A stretch of 64,000 nt of DNA. Origin: Zoogloea oryzae. Lineage in GTDB: Bacteria > Pseudomonadota > Gammaproteobacteria > Burkholderiales > Rhodocyclaceae. The notes under the pieces were generated by a model. That model had not been told where the DNA came from, made no database searches, and saw only the letters and a program-made list of their open reading frames with translations. Below are positions 10,259 through 21,487 of this stretch, in pieces. The position numbers and the translations under genes are program-made. The DNA lies in contig NZ_BSPX01000015.1 of assembly GCF_030161255.1 (NCBI RefSeq), forward strand, positions 5,059 through 69,058, read 5' to 3'. How positions within the stretch are numbered: the first letter of the stretch is position 1; the number at the start of each line of letters is the position of its first letter.

Positions 10259-10834
10259 TCAGCCCAGGCTGGCGGCGCCGGCCATGGTCACGACGCCGGT
10301 GAGCACGAACACGCCGGCGGCGATCCAGCGGATCAGCTTGAGGGGCAGGCGCTTCGCCAGCCCTTCGCCTAGCAGCACGGCCGGCACGTTGGCGAGCATC
10401 ATGCCCACCGTGGTGCCCAGCACCACCCAGGCCAGCGCATCGAAACGGGCGGCGAGGGCGACGGTGGCGAGTTGCGTCTTGTCGCCCATCTCGGCGATGA
10501 AGAAGGCGATGGCGGTGGTCACGAAGGCGCCCGCCGGGTGCATCTCGGAAGGCGCCTCGTCGTCATCCAGCGTATCGGGCTTGAGCGTCCACAGGCCGAA
10601 CACCACAAACACGATGCCGACGATCCACGGCAGCCAGTGGGTCGGGATGTACTGGGCAACCCATACGCCCACCGAGCCGGCGAGGGCGTGGTTGAGGATC
10701 GTCGCCACGAAGATCCCGGCGATGATCGGCCAGGGCTTGCGCAGGCGGGCCGCCAGAACAAAAGACAAAAGCTGGGTCTTGTCGCCGATTTCAGCCAGGG
10801 CGACGAGGGCGGTCGAAGTCAGGAATGCGTCCAC
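10259..10834 (-). CDS. TMEM165/GDT1 family (UPF0016) cation exporter, probable manganese exporter
   Basis: A 191-residue inner-membrane protein with about six helices in two homologous halves. Each half has the family signature E-x-G-D-K-T: EIGDKT at 15-20 and EMGDKT at 115-120, separated by an acidic cytoplasmic loop (LDDDEAPSE). Bacterial members (MneA type) export Mn2+; Ca2+/H+ exchange is known in eukaryotic members. The start codon is GTG. It lies 28 bases downstream of fur on the same strand, so the two are probably one transcript. No yybP-ykoY manganese riboswitch was recognised. Confidence 0.9.
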   Translation of the reverse strand: MDAFLTSTALVALAEIGDKTQLLSFVLAARLRKPWPIIAGIFVATILNHALAGSVGVWVAQYIPTHWLPWIVGIVFVVFGLWTLKPDTLDDDEAPSEMHPAGAFVTTAIAFFIAEMGDKTQLATVALAARFDALAWVVLGTTVGMMLANVPAVLLGEGLAKRLPLKLIRWIAAGVFVLTGVVTMAGAASLG

Positions 10835-10862
10835 GGGATGGCGGCGTCAGGGCCGCGGGGAA

Positions 10863-11327
10863 TCAGGAATCAGAAGTGCTGCTGGCCTGGCTGACACCAA
10901 CGGCCTTGTGCGGGCAGTCGGTCTTCTTGCAGTCCACGTAAAGATAGAGGGCGTGTTCACGCACGGCAAAGCCGCGCTCTTCGGCGATGCGGTTCTGGCG
11001 TTCCTCGATGGCGGGGTCGAAGAATTCTTCCACGTGCCCGCACTGCATGCAGACGAGGTGGTCGTGGTGGCCGCCTTCGTTGAGCTCGAAGACCGCCTTG
11101 CCGGATTCGAAGTAGTGGCGCTCGAGGATGCCCGCCTGCTGGAACTGGGTGAGCACGCGATAGACGGTGGCGAGGCCGATATCCATGTCTTCGGCGATCA
11201 GCAGGCGATAGACGTCTTCGGCGGTCAGATGGCGGTTTTCGGCCTTCTGGAACAGATCGAGGATCTTCAGCCGGGGGAAGGTCGCCTTCAGGCCGATACT
11301 TTTTAGATTCTGGGAGTTGCTGGACAT
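10863..11327 (-). CDS. fur: Ferric uptake regulator Fur
   Basis: Fe2+-dependent repressor of iron acquisition genes. The 154-residue protein has the N-terminal winged helix (GLKATFPRLKILDLF, with the recognition helix LATVYRVLTQF), the regulatory metal site GGHHDHLVCMQCG, and the C-terminal structural zinc pair CKKTDC. The start MSSNSQNLKSIGLK at 11327 fits family length; an upstream in-frame start would run through the promoter region. It is divergent from bamE. No convincing Fur box was found in the shared 118-base region. Confidence 0.97.
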   Translation of the reverse strand: MSSNSQNLKSIGLKATFPRLKILDLFQKAENRHLTAEDVYRLLIAEDMDIGLATVYRVLTQFQQAGILERHYFESGKAVFELNEGGHHDHLVCMQCGHVEEFFDPAIEERQNRIAEERGFAVREHALYLYVDCKKTDCPHKAVGVSQASSTSDS

Positions 11328-11445
11328 GGAGGCCCCGAAAAACACGAGAAGGCGGCCGGGAGCCCGGCCGGCCCCGTATGATATAGTTTCTGCCCCTCGT
11401 TGAGAATGCGGCCTCCGGGCCGCGCCTGCGTCCGCTCCGAACCCC

Positions 11446-11817
11446 ATGCGCAATCTGATCTCTTCCGCCTTGCTGTTCGCCGCGCTGGGTGCGGCTGTTT
11501 CCGGTTGCTCCCCGACCGCGGTCAGCGATTTCGTGAAGCCCTACCGGATCGACATCCGCCAGGGCAATTACGTCACCCAGGAGATGGTCGCCCAGCTCAA
11601 GCCGGGCATGTCCCGCGACCAGGTCCGCTTCGTGCTCGGCACGCCGCTGGTCGCCGACGTCTTCCACGCCGACCGCTGGGACTACGTCTATCGCTTCCGG
11701 CCCGGCAAGGGCGACACGCTTCTCGAGCGCCGGCTCACGGTGATCTTCGCCGGTGACGGCCTGGCCCGCCTGGAAGGCGATGTCCGTCCCGAGGATGCGG
11801 CTGCAAAGCCCCAGTAA
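11446..11817 (+). CDS. bamE: Outer membrane assembly lipoprotein BamE (SmpA)
   Basis: Lipoprotein subunit of the BAM complex that inserts beta-barrel proteins into the outer membrane. The 123-residue precursor has a signal peptide ending in a lipobox (AVSGC, lipidated Cys21). The mature part carries the SmpA/OmlA signature (LKPGMSRDQVRFVLGTP and WDYVYRF). Its position next to fur and upstream of dapB is common in betaproteobacteria. Confidence 0.95.
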   Translation: MRNLISSALLFAALGAAVSGCSPTAVSDFVKPYRIDIRQGNYVTQEMVAQLKPGMSRDQVRFVLGTPLVADVFHADRWDYVYRFRPGKGDTLLERRLTVIFAGDGLARLEGDVRPEDAAAKPQ

Positions 11818-11880
11818 TCTGCGGGGCGGGCTGTCACGCCCCTCGACACCCATTTCCTATCGTTCATTTTCGGGAAACAC

Positions 11881-12687
11881 ATGAAGAAAGTTCGTATCGC
11901 GATTGCCGGTGCGTCGGGCCGCATGGGCCGGATGCTGATCGAGACGACCCTCAAGGCTGCCGATGCCGAACTCGTGGCGGCGTTCGATCAGCCGGGCAGC
12001 CCCTTCATCGGCAAGGATGCCGGTGAACTGGTCAGCCAGCCCTGCGGCGTGGCGATTACTACTGACGTAGCCGCCGGCCTCGCCAAGGCCGACTGCCTGA
12101 TCGACTTCACCCGCCCTGAGGGGACACTGCATCACCTCGAGCTCGCCAAGGCGGCCTCGTGTGGCATGGTGATCGGCACGACCGGTTTCTCGGCTGAGGG
12201 CAAGGCTGCCATTGCTGCGGCGGCTGAATCGATCCCGGTGGTCTTTGCGCCCAACATGGCGATCGGCGTCAATGCGGTGTTCAAGCTGCTCGAAGTGGCC
12301 GCGCGCATCCTCAGCGAAGGCTACGACGTGGAAGTCATCGAGGCCCATCATCGCCTGAAGATCGACGCGCCCTCCGGCACTGCGCTGCGCATGGGCGAGG
12401 TGGTCGCGAGGGAGCTCGGTCGCGATCTGGAAACCTGCGCCATCTACGGCCGCGAAGGCGTGACCGGCGAGCGCGACGCCCAGACCATCGGTTTCTCGAC
12501 GATCCGCGGCGGCGACATCGTCGGCGATCACACCGTGCTGTTTGCCGGCATCGGCGAGCGCATCGAGATCACCCACAAGAGCAGCAGCCGTATGCCGTAC
12601 GCTTCCGGCAGCCTGCGTGCGGCGCGCTTCATCGCCGGTCGCAAGGCGGGGCTCTTCGATATGCAGGATGTGCTCGGCCTGAAGTGA
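11881..12687 (+). CDS. dapB: 4-hydroxy-tetrahydrodipicolinate reductase
   Basis: NAD(P)H-dependent step of lysine and diaminopimelate synthesis. The 268-residue protein starts MKKVRIAIAGASGRMGRML with the dinucleotide-binding glycine motif. The catalytic segment EAHHRLKIDAPSGTAL supplies the proton-donor histidine and substrate-binding lysine. The C-terminal SSRMPYASGSLRAARF region is also typical. It is 63 bases downstream of bamE and may share its transcript. Confidence 0.97.
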   Translation: MKKVRIAIAGASGRMGRMLIETTLKAADAELVAAFDQPGSPFIGKDAGELVSQPCGVAITTDVAAGLAKADCLIDFTRPEGTLHHLELAKAASCGMVIGTTGFSAEGKAAIAAAAESIPVVFAPNMAIGVNAVFKLLEVAARILSEGYDVEVIEAHHRLKIDAPSGTALRMGEVVARELGRDLETCAIYGREGVTGERDAQTIGFSTIRGGDIVGDHTVLFAGIGERIEITHKSSSRMPYASGSLRAARFIAGRKAGLFDMQDVLGLK

Positions 12688-12770
12688 TCGGGCCCCGGTT
12701 TTCCGGGCTCAAGGACGGGGTCGGCATGCCGTTATAGTCGTCAGATTCAAGGTGGCGCACCGGTTTTTAG

Positions 12771-15410
<2,640 letters not shown>

Positions 15411-15447
15411 GCGTGTCAGCGTCTTGTCAGTTTACCTACAGACGAGT

Positions 15448-15477
15448 TTGCCGGAGTGGCCCGTCACGGGCTATAAT
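15448..15477 (+). promoter_or_regulatory. Predicted sigma-70 promoter of carAB
   Basis: TTGCCG (15448-15453) and TATAAT (15472-15477) are separated by 18 bases. No better promoter is seen between here and carA. Transcription would start near 15484, just before a terminator-like hairpin. Confidence 0.6.
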
Positions 15478-15491
15478 TAGAAAGTTTCTCA

Positions 15492-15524
15492 GCGGGATAG
15501 CCACAGCGGCTGATCCCGTTTTTC
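15492..15524 (+). terminator. Intrinsic-terminator-like hairpin in the carA leader, possible attenuator
   Basis: CGGGATAGCC pairs with GGCTGATCCCG (one bulged base) around a short ACAGC loop and is followed by GTTTTT. It could end the upstream kinase transcript. Because the only good carA promoter lies upstream of it, it may instead control entry into carAB. Confidence 0.6.
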
Positions 15525-15581
15525 ATGTGTAGCCTGCTGCACATGCCAGTTGCCCAATCACCAGAATTCGAGGAGTCCGCC

Positions 15582-16724
15582 GTGTCAGCTTTCCCGCCCG
15601 CCATTCTTGCTCTTGCCGACGGGACGGTGTTTTACGGTAAAGGCATCGGAGCGGTCGGTTCGACGGTTGGTGAGGTTGTGTTCAACACCTCCATGTCGGG
15701 TTACCAGGAAATTCTCACCGACCCGAGCTACTGCCGTCAGATCGTCACCCTCACTTACCCGCACATTGGCAACACCGGCATCAACCGCGAAGACTGTGAG
15801 GCCGGCAAGGTTTTTGCCGCAGGCCTCGTCATTCGTGATCTGCCGCTGGTGGCGTCCAACTGGCGCAGCGAGCAGTCGCTGGATGCTTACCTCAAAGCCG
15901 AGAACATCGTCGCCATCGCCGGCATCGACACCCGCAAGCTGACCCGCATCCTTCGGGAGAAGGGCGCTCAGGGCGGCTGCATCGTCACTGCCGCCACCGC
16001 CGCCGAGCTCAACGCTGAGGCCGCCGTGGCCCAGGCCCGCGGCTTCCCGGGGCTGGCTGGCATGGATCTGGCCAAGGTCGTGTCGGCCACCGAAACCTAC
16101 CTCTGGTCGGAAGGCGAATGGCGTCTCGAGCAGGGCTATGTGGCCGCCGAGAATCCCCGCTTCCACGTGGTGGCCTACGACTACGGCGTCAAGCGCAACA
16201 TCCTGCGCATGCTCGCCGAGCGCGGCTGCCGCCTGACCGTCGTGCCGGCCCAGACGCCGGCTTCCGAAGTGCTCGCCCTGAACCCGGATGGCGTGTTTCT
16301 GTCCAACGGCCCTGGCGATCCGGAGCCCTGTGACTACGCGATCAAGGCCATCCAGGAAGTGCTGGCGAAGGGCATCCCGACCTTCGGCATCTGCCTGGGT
16401 CACCAGCTGCTCGCGCTGGCCTCCGGTGCCAAGACCCTGAAGATGAAGTTCGGCCACCACGGTGCCAACCATCCGGTCAAGGATCTCGACTCCGGTCAGG
16501 TGCTGATCACCAGCCAGAACCACGGCTTCGCGGCCGATGCGGCCACTCTGCCGGCCAACGTCCGGGTCACCCACGTGTCCCTGTTCGATGGCAGCCTGCA
16601 AGGTCTTGCTCGCACCGACGTGCCGGCCTTCTCGTTCCAGGGTCACCCCGAAGCGAGTCCCGGCCCCCACGACGTGGCCTACCTGTTCGACCGATTCATC
16701 AAGTTGATGGAGGCGAAGGGCTGA
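15582..16724 (+). CDS. carA: Carbamoyl-phosphate synthase small (glutaminase) subunit
   Basis: Hydrolyses glutamine and passes ammonia to CarB for carbamoyl phosphate, the precursor of arginine and pyrimidines. The GTG start at 15582 follows GAGGAG (15570-15575) with 6-base spacing and gives 380 residues, the usual CarA length; upstream ATG codons at 15543 and earlier would add an atypical leader. The class I glutaminase site is clear: nucleophile Cys in GICLGHQLLA and the His-Glu pair in QGHPEASPGP. CarB follows after 71 bases. Confidence 0.96.
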   Translation: MSAFPPAILALADGTVFYGKGIGAVGSTVGEVVFNTSMSGYQEILTDPSYCRQIVTLTYPHIGNTGINREDCEAGKVFAAGLVIRDLPLVASNWRSEQSLDAYLKAENIVAIAGIDTRKLTRILREKGAQGGCIVTAATAAELNAEAAVAQARGFPGLAGMDLAKVVSATETYLWSEGEWRLEQGYVAAENPRFHVVAYDYGVKRNILRMLAERGCRLTVVPAQTPASEVLALNPDGVFLSNGPGDPEPCDYAIKAIQEVLAKGIPTFGICLGHQLLALASGAKTLKMKFGHHGANHPVKDLDSGQVLITSQNHGFAADAATLPANVRVTHVSLFDGSLQGLARTDVPAFSFQGHPEASPGPHDVAYLFDRFIKLMEAKG

Positions 16725-16795
16725 GGCCGATCGCCATGCCGGCGCGCCCGGGCGCGCCACTTCCAGGCCATCCGCTATCCAGTCGCTGAAGAACC

Positions 16796-19700
16796 ATGCC
16801 CAAACGTACAGACATCAAGACCATTCTCATCATTGGCGCCGGCCCGATCATCATCGGCCAGGCCTGTGAATTCGACTACTCCGGCGCCCAGGCCTGCAAG
16901 GCCCTGCGCGAAGAGGGTTACAAGGTCGTGCTGGTGAACTCCAACCCGGCCACGATCATGACCGACCCCGGCACCGCCGACGTCACCTACATCGAGCCGA
17001 TCACCTGGCAGGTCGTCGAGCGCATCATCGAGAAGGAACGCCCCGACGCCGTGCTGCCCACCATGGGTGGCCAGACTGCGCTCAACTGCGCCCTCGATCT
17101 CGCCAAGCACGGCGTGCTCGCCAAGTACGGCGTGGAGCTCATCGGCGCCAAGGAAGAGGCCATCGACAAGGCCGAGGATCGCCTGAAGTTCAAGGACGCG
17201 ATGACCAAGATCGGTCTGGGTTCTGCCCGCTCCGGCATCGCCCACACCATGGAAGAAGCTCATCAGGTCCAGACCGAGATCGGCTTCCCGGTGATCATCC
17301 GCCCGTCCTTCACCCTCGGCGGCACCGGCGGCGGCATCGCCTACAACACTGAAGAATTCGTCGAGATCTGCAAGCGCGGCCTCGAAGCCAGCCCGACCAA
17401 CGAACTCCTCATCGAAGAGTCGCTGATCGGCTGGAAGGAATACGAGATGGAAGTCGTTCGCGACAAGGCGGACAACTGCATCATCGTGTGCTCCATCGAG
17501 AACCTCGACCCGATGGGCGTCCACACCGGCGACTCCATCACCGTCGCCCCGGCCCAGACGCTGACCGACAAGGAATACCAGATCCTCCGTAACGCCTCCA
17601 TCGCGGTGCTGCGCGAGATCGGCGTCGATACCGGCGGTTCCAACGTCCAGTTCGCGATCAACCCGAAGGACGGTCGGATGATCGTCATCGAGATGAATCC
17701 GCGGGTGTCCCGCTCCTCCGCGCTGGCCTCCAAGGCCACCGGCTTCCCGATCGCCAAGGTCGCGGCCAAGCTGGCGGTGGGCTTCACCCTGGATGAACTC
17801 AAGAACGACATCACCGGCGGCGCGACCCCGGCGTCCTTCGAGCCGTCCATCGACTACGTCGTCACCAAGATCCCCCGCTTCGCCTTCGAGAAGTTCCCGC
17901 AGGCGAACGACCGCCTGACCACCCAGATGAAGTCGGTGGGCGAGGTGATGGCCATGGGCCGCACCTTCCAGGAATCCTTCCAGAAGGCCCTGCGTGGCCT
18001 GGAAACCGGCGCCTACGGTCTGGATGAAGTCGAGGCCGATCGCGACGACCTCGAGCGTGAGCTCGGTGATCCGGGCGCCCAGCGCATCTGGTACGTCGGC
18101 CAGGCTTTCCGCGAAGGCCTGAGCCTCGAGGAGGTCCACGCGCTGACCCGTATCGACCCCTGGTTCCTGATCCAGATCGAAGACATTGTCCTCACCGAGA
18201 AGTCGCTCTCCGGCCGCTCCCTCAAGGGCATCGCCGCGCCTGAACTGCGCGAGCTGAAGCGCAAGGGCTTTGCCGATCGCCGCATCGCCAAGCTCCTCGG
18301 CACTGATGAAACCTCCGTGCGTCTGCACCGCCACACTCTGGGTGTGCGCCCGGTCTTCAAGCGCGTGGATACCTGTGCGGCTGAGTTCGCCACCGCCACC
18401 GCTTACCTCTATTCGTCCTACGAGGACGAGTGCGAAGCCCACCCGACCGACAAGAAGAAGATCATGGTGCTGGGCGGCGGTCCGAACCGGATCGGTCAGG
18501 GTATCGAGTTCGACTACTGCTGCGTGCATGCCGCAATGGCCATGCGTGAAGACGGGTACGAGACCATCATGGTCAACTGCAACCCGGAAACCGTCTCCAC
18601 CGATTACGACACCTCCGATCGTCTGTACTTCGAGCCGCTGACGCTGGAAGACATCCTCGAGATCGTCGCCGTCGAGAAGCCCGTCGGCGTCATCGTCCAG
18701 TTTGGTGGTCAGACTCCGCTGAAGCGCGCCCGTGATCTCGAAGCCAACGGTGTGCCCATCATCGGCACCACCCCGGACATGATCGACGCCGCCGAAGACC
18801 GCGAGCGCTTCCAGAAGCTGCTGCACGAGCTGGGTCTCAAGCAGCCGCCCAACCGCACTGCCCGTACGCCGGAAGACGCCGTGCGCCTGGCTGCCGAGAT
18901 CGGCTACCCGCTGGTGGTGCGTCCGAGCTACGTGCTCGGTGGCCGTGCGATGGAAATCGTCCACGAGCAGAAGGATCTCGAGCGCTACATGCGCGAGGCC
19001 GTCAAGGTCTCCAACGATTCGCCGGTGCTGCTCGATCGCTTCCTGAACGACGCCATCGAAGTGGACGTGGATGCCCTCTCCGACGGCAAGCGCGTGATGA
19101 TCGGCGGCATCATGGAACACATCGAACAGGCCGGTGTGCACTCCGGTGACTCCGCCTGCTCGCTGCCCCCGTACAGCCTGTCGGCCAAGCTGCAGGACGA
19201 GCTGCGTCGCCAGACCGAAGCCATGGCCCGTGCCCTCAACGTGTGCGGCCTGATGAACGTCCAGTTCGCGATCCAGGGCAAGGGCGACGACGCCATCGTC
19301 TATGTGCTCGAAGTGAACCCGCGTGCCTCGCGCACCGTGCCCTTCGTGTCCAAGGCGTGCAGCCTGCCGCTGGCCAAGATCGCCGCCCGCTGCATGGCCG
19401 GTCGCAGTCTTGACGACCAGGGTGTCGTCGGTGAAGTCGTGCCGCCGTACTACTCGGTCAAGGAAGCGGTGTTCCCCTTCGTCAAGTTCCCCGGCGTCGA
19501 TACCATCCTCGGCCCCGAGATGAAGTCTACCGGCGAAGTGATGGGTGTCGGCCGCACCTTCGCCGAAGCCTTCGTCAAGAGCCAGCTGGGTGCCGGTGTG
19601 CGCCTGCCGACTTCCGGCAAGGCCTTCATCAGCGTCAAGCACGCCGACCGCCCGAAGGCCATCGAAGTGGCCCGTGAGCTGCTTGATCTTGGCTTCACCG

Positions 19701-20020
19701 TCGTTGCCACCCGTGGCACCGCGTCGGCGATTGCCGGAGCGGGTCTCGCGGTGTCTGCGGTGAACAAGGTGAACGAAGGTCGTCCGCACGTTGTGGACAT
19801 GATCAAGAACAACGAGATCAGCCTGGTCATCAACACCGTTGAGGAGAAGCGTCAGGCCGTGTCCGATTCCCGTTCGATCCGCACCAGCGCGCTGGCTGCC
19901 AAGGTCACGGTCTACACGACGATCGAAGGCGCTCGCGCCGCCTGTGCGGGCATGCGCCACCTGTCCGGCCTCGAGACCTACTCGCTGCAAGGTCTCCATG
20001 CGGAGCTCGCGAAGGCATGA
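16796..20020 (+). CDS. carB: Carbamoyl-phosphate synthase large subunit
   Basis: Synthesises carbamoyl phosphate from ammonia, bicarbonate and two ATP. The 1074-residue protein has the duplicated ATP-grasp architecture: N-terminal carboxyphosphate half (KTILIIGAGPIIIGQACEFD; ATP-grasp region about 130-400), oligomerisation segment (about 400-550), carbamoyl-phosphate half (KIMVLGGGPNRIGQGIEFDY onward), and a C-terminal MGS-like allosteric domain (about 935-1074). It overlaps greA by 4 bases (ATGA), so the two are translationally coupled. A full-length antisense open frame (16775-19999) is a codon-bias artefact. Confidence 0.98.
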   Translation: MPKRTDIKTILIIGAGPIIIGQACEFDYSGAQACKALREEGYKVVLVNSNPATIMTDPGTADVTYIEPITWQVVERIIEKERPDAVLPTMGGQTALNCALDLAKHGVLAKYGVELIGAKEEAIDKAEDRLKFKDAMTKIGLGSARSGIAHTMEEAHQVQTEIGFPVIIRPSFTLGGTGGGIAYNTEEFVEICKRGLEASPTNELLIEESLIGWKEYEMEVVRDKADNCIIVCSIENLDPMGVHTGDSITVAPAQTLTDKEYQILRNASIAVLREIGVDTGGSNVQFAINPKDGRMIVIEMNPRVSRSSALASKATGFPIAKVAAKLAVGFTLDELKNDITGGATPASFEPSIDYVVTKIPRFAFEKFPQANDRLTTQMKSVGEVMAMGRTFQESFQKALRGLETGAYGLDEVEADRDDLERELGDPGAQRIWYVGQAFREGLSLEEVHALTRIDPWFLIQIEDIVLTEKSLSGRSLKGIAAPELRELKRKGFADRRIAKLLGTDETSVRLHRHTLGVRPVFKRVDTCAAEFATATAYLYSSYEDECEAHPTDKKKIMVLGGGPNRIGQGIEFDYCCVHAAMAMREDGYETIMVNCNPETVSTDYDTSDRLYFEPLTLEDILEIVAVEKPVGVIVQFGGQTPLKRARDLEANGVPIIGTTPDMIDAAEDRERFQKLLHELGLKQPPNRTARTPEDAVRLAAEIGYPLVVRPSYVLGGRAMEIVHEQKDLERYMREAVKVSNDSPVLLDRFLNDAIEVDVDALSDGKRVMIGGIMEHIEQAGVHSGDSACSLPPYSLSAKLQDELRRQTEAMARALNVCGLMNVQFAIQGKGDDAIVYVLEVNPRASRTVPFVSKACSLPLAKIAARCMAGRSLDDQGVVGEVVPPYYSVKEAVFPFVKFPGVDTILGPEMKSTGEVMGVGRTFAEAFVKSQLGAGVRLPTSGKAFISVKHADRPKAIEVARELLDLGFTVVATRGTASAIAGAGLAVSAVNKVNEGRPHVVDMIKNNEISLVINTVEEKRQAVSDSRSIRTSALAAKVTVYTTIEGARAACAGMRHLSGLETYSLQGLHAELAKA

Positions 20021-20493
20021 ACAAGGTTCCCTTGACCGTTGCCGGCGCCGAGAAGCTCCGGCAGGAACTGCATCGATTGAAGACCATTGATCGCCCGAGC
20101 GTGATCGCGGCCATCGCTGAAGCCCGTTCCCACGGCGATCTCTCCGAGAACGCCGAGTACGACGCAGCCAAGGAGCGCCAGGGCTTCATCGAGGGGCGCA
20201 TCCGCGAGGTGGAGGGCAAGCTCTCCAACGCGCAGATCATCGATCCCAAGCTGCTTGATGCCGATGGCCGCTGCGTGTTTGGCGCGACCGTCGAGCTCGA
20301 GGATCTGGATACCGGTGACACGGTGACCTACCAGATCGTCGGCGATGACGAGGCGGACATCAAGGAAGGCAAGATCGCCATCAGCTCCCCGATTGCGCGG
20401 GCGCTGATTGGCAAGTTTGCCGGCGATGTGGCCGAGGTTCAGGCGCCGAAGGGCGTGCGTGAGCTCGAACTGATCGACGTGCGCTACGTCTGA
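20017..20493 (+). CDS. greA: Transcription elongation factor GreA
   Basis: Binds the RNA polymerase secondary channel and stimulates cleavage of backtracked RNA. The 158-residue protein has the N-terminal antiparallel coiled coil (about 1-75, with GDLSENAEYDAAKERQ carrying the conserved acidic tip) and the C-terminal FKBP-like domain (SSPIARALIGKFAGD). Its start overlaps the carB stop, an arrangement common in betaproteobacteria. Confidence 0.97.
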   Translation: MNKVPLTVAGAEKLRQELHRLKTIDRPSVIAAIAEARSHGDLSENAEYDAAKERQGFIEGRIREVEGKLSNAQIIDPKLLDADGRCVFGATVELEDLDTGDTVTYQIVGDDEADIKEGKIAISSPIARALIGKFAGDVAEVQAPKGVRELELIDVRYV

Positions 20494-20503
20494 GCCACGG
20501 AAC

Positions 20504-20965
20504 ATGCACCGCGTTGCCGAGCACCTCTACAGCATCGTGATCACCCTCTGGGTGGGCGCGCTGTGGGCGATCGGCTACCTGGCGGCGCCCACGTTGTTTC
20601 ATGTACTGGACGATCGGGTGCTGGCCGGCAAGGTTGCCGGCCAGTTGTTCACCTATGTGGCCTGGCTGGGCATGGCTGCCGCCGCTTACCTGCTGGTGTT
20701 TGTCGCACTGCGCAAGGATAGCGGCGCCTTCAAGAGCAGCGTGTTCTGGCTGGTCTTCCTGATGCTGGCGCTCACCGTTGCCGGCTACTTCGGCATTCAG
20801 CCGATCCTGACCCAGTTGAAGGCGGATTCGTTTCCGCGCGAAGTGATGGAAAGCGCCCTGCGTGACCGCTTTGCGGCCTGGCATGGCGTTTCCAGCATTG
20901 TTTATCTGATCCAGAGCCTGCTCGGGCTGATGCTCGTTGCCTTGCAGGGCCGCGGTCTGCGCTGA
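20504..20965 (+). CDS. DUF4149 domain membrane protein
   Basis: A 153-residue inner-membrane protein with four predicted helices, roughly at residues 8-30, 44-66, 74-96 and 122-147. The family is TMEM205-like and of unknown function in bacteria. It lies 10 bases after greA and likely belongs to the carAB-greA transcript. It is convergent with yhbY. Nothing visible suggests a specific substrate. Confidence 0.8.
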   Translation: MHRVAEHLYSIVITLWVGALWAIGYLAAPTLFHVLDDRVLAGKVAGQLFTYVAWLGMAAAAYLLVFVALRKDSGAFKSSVFWLVFLMLALTVAGYFGIQPILTQLKADSFPREVMESALRDRFAAWHGVSSIVYLIQSLLGLMLVALQGRGLR

Positions 20966-20978
20966 CCGCGGTAATCGT

Positions 20979-21428
20979 TCAGCGGTCCGACGGGCCGCGG
21001 GATGACTTGCCTGGCGCAGCGAACCAGTGGGGCTTCTTGGATTTGTTGGCATTCAGCGAGGCTACGCCACGGCGGGCCGACAGGGCCTTCGCAGATTTGG
21101 CCTTGGACACCGGCTTCTTGGGCTTGTCGGAAGGCGTGCCAGGGGTGGATTCCACTTCCTGCTTCTCGCGCCAGACGACCAGCGTCTTGCCGATATGCTG
21201 GACGGACGCGGCGCCGAGTTCGGCACACACCGTCGCCATGATCAGGTCGCGTTCGGTGCGATCTTCACCATAAACCCGGATCTTGATGAGTTCGTGGGCC
21301 TGCAGGGCGTGGTCGATTTCCTTGAGCACGGCCGGCGTAAGGCCGTTACTGGCCACGCTGACGACGGGGTTGAGATGGTGGGCTTGCGCGCGAAGGGCTC
21401 GCCGTGCCGCAGGGGTAAGTTCGATCAT
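20979..21428 (-). CDS. yhbY: YhbY family RNA-binding protein with basic C-terminal tail
   Basis: CRS1-YhbY (CRM) domain protein associated with 50S ribosomal subunit assembly. Residues 1-97 form the domain: LTPAARRALRAQAHHLNPVV, then the GxxG-like segment around ASNGLTPAV, then HELIKIRVYGEDR. E. coli YhbY ends near residue 97. Here about 50 more residues follow, rich in Lys, Ser and Pro, probably disordered and RNA-contacting. It is divergent from rlmE, as often seen near ftsH. Confidence 0.9.
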   Translation of the reverse strand: MIELTPAARRALRAQAHHLNPVVSVASNGLTPAVLKEIDHALQAHELIKIRVYGEDRTERDLIMATVCAELGAASVQHIGKTLVVWREKQEVESTPGTPSDKPKKPVSKAKSAKALSARRGVASLNANKSKKPHWFAAPGKSSRGPSDR

Positions 21429-21440
21429 GGTTTTGGCAAA

Positions 21441-21459
21441 GTTGGACTAAGTCCAACTC
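21441..21459. promoter_or_regulatory. Perfect palindrome between yhbY and rlmE
   Basis: AGTTGGAC, a 3-base centre TAA, and GTCCAACT form an 8-base-pair perfect inverted repeat in the 59-base divergent region, 12 bases before the yhbY start. It could be an operator or a 5' UTR hairpin. The regulator is not identifiable. Confidence 0.4.
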
Positions 21460-21487
21460 ATTGAAAAAAGGGCGTAATTGTACCGCG

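Noticed and set aside
10835..10862. Manganese (yybP-ykoY) riboswitch before the GDT1 gene
   Set aside because: Only 28 bases separate it from fur, too short for the riboswitch.
11328..11445. Fur box in the fur/bamE divergent region
   Set aside because: TATGATATAG has a few matching bases, but no 19-base GATAATGATAATCATTATC-like dyad could be built.
16775..19999. 1,074-codon open frame antisense to carB
   Set aside because: It mirrors carB exactly in length through codon bias and has no recognisable domain; carB is unambiguous.
16796..20020. Repeat element inside carB
   Set aside because: The two similar halves are the ancient internal duplication of CarB, not a DNA repeat.
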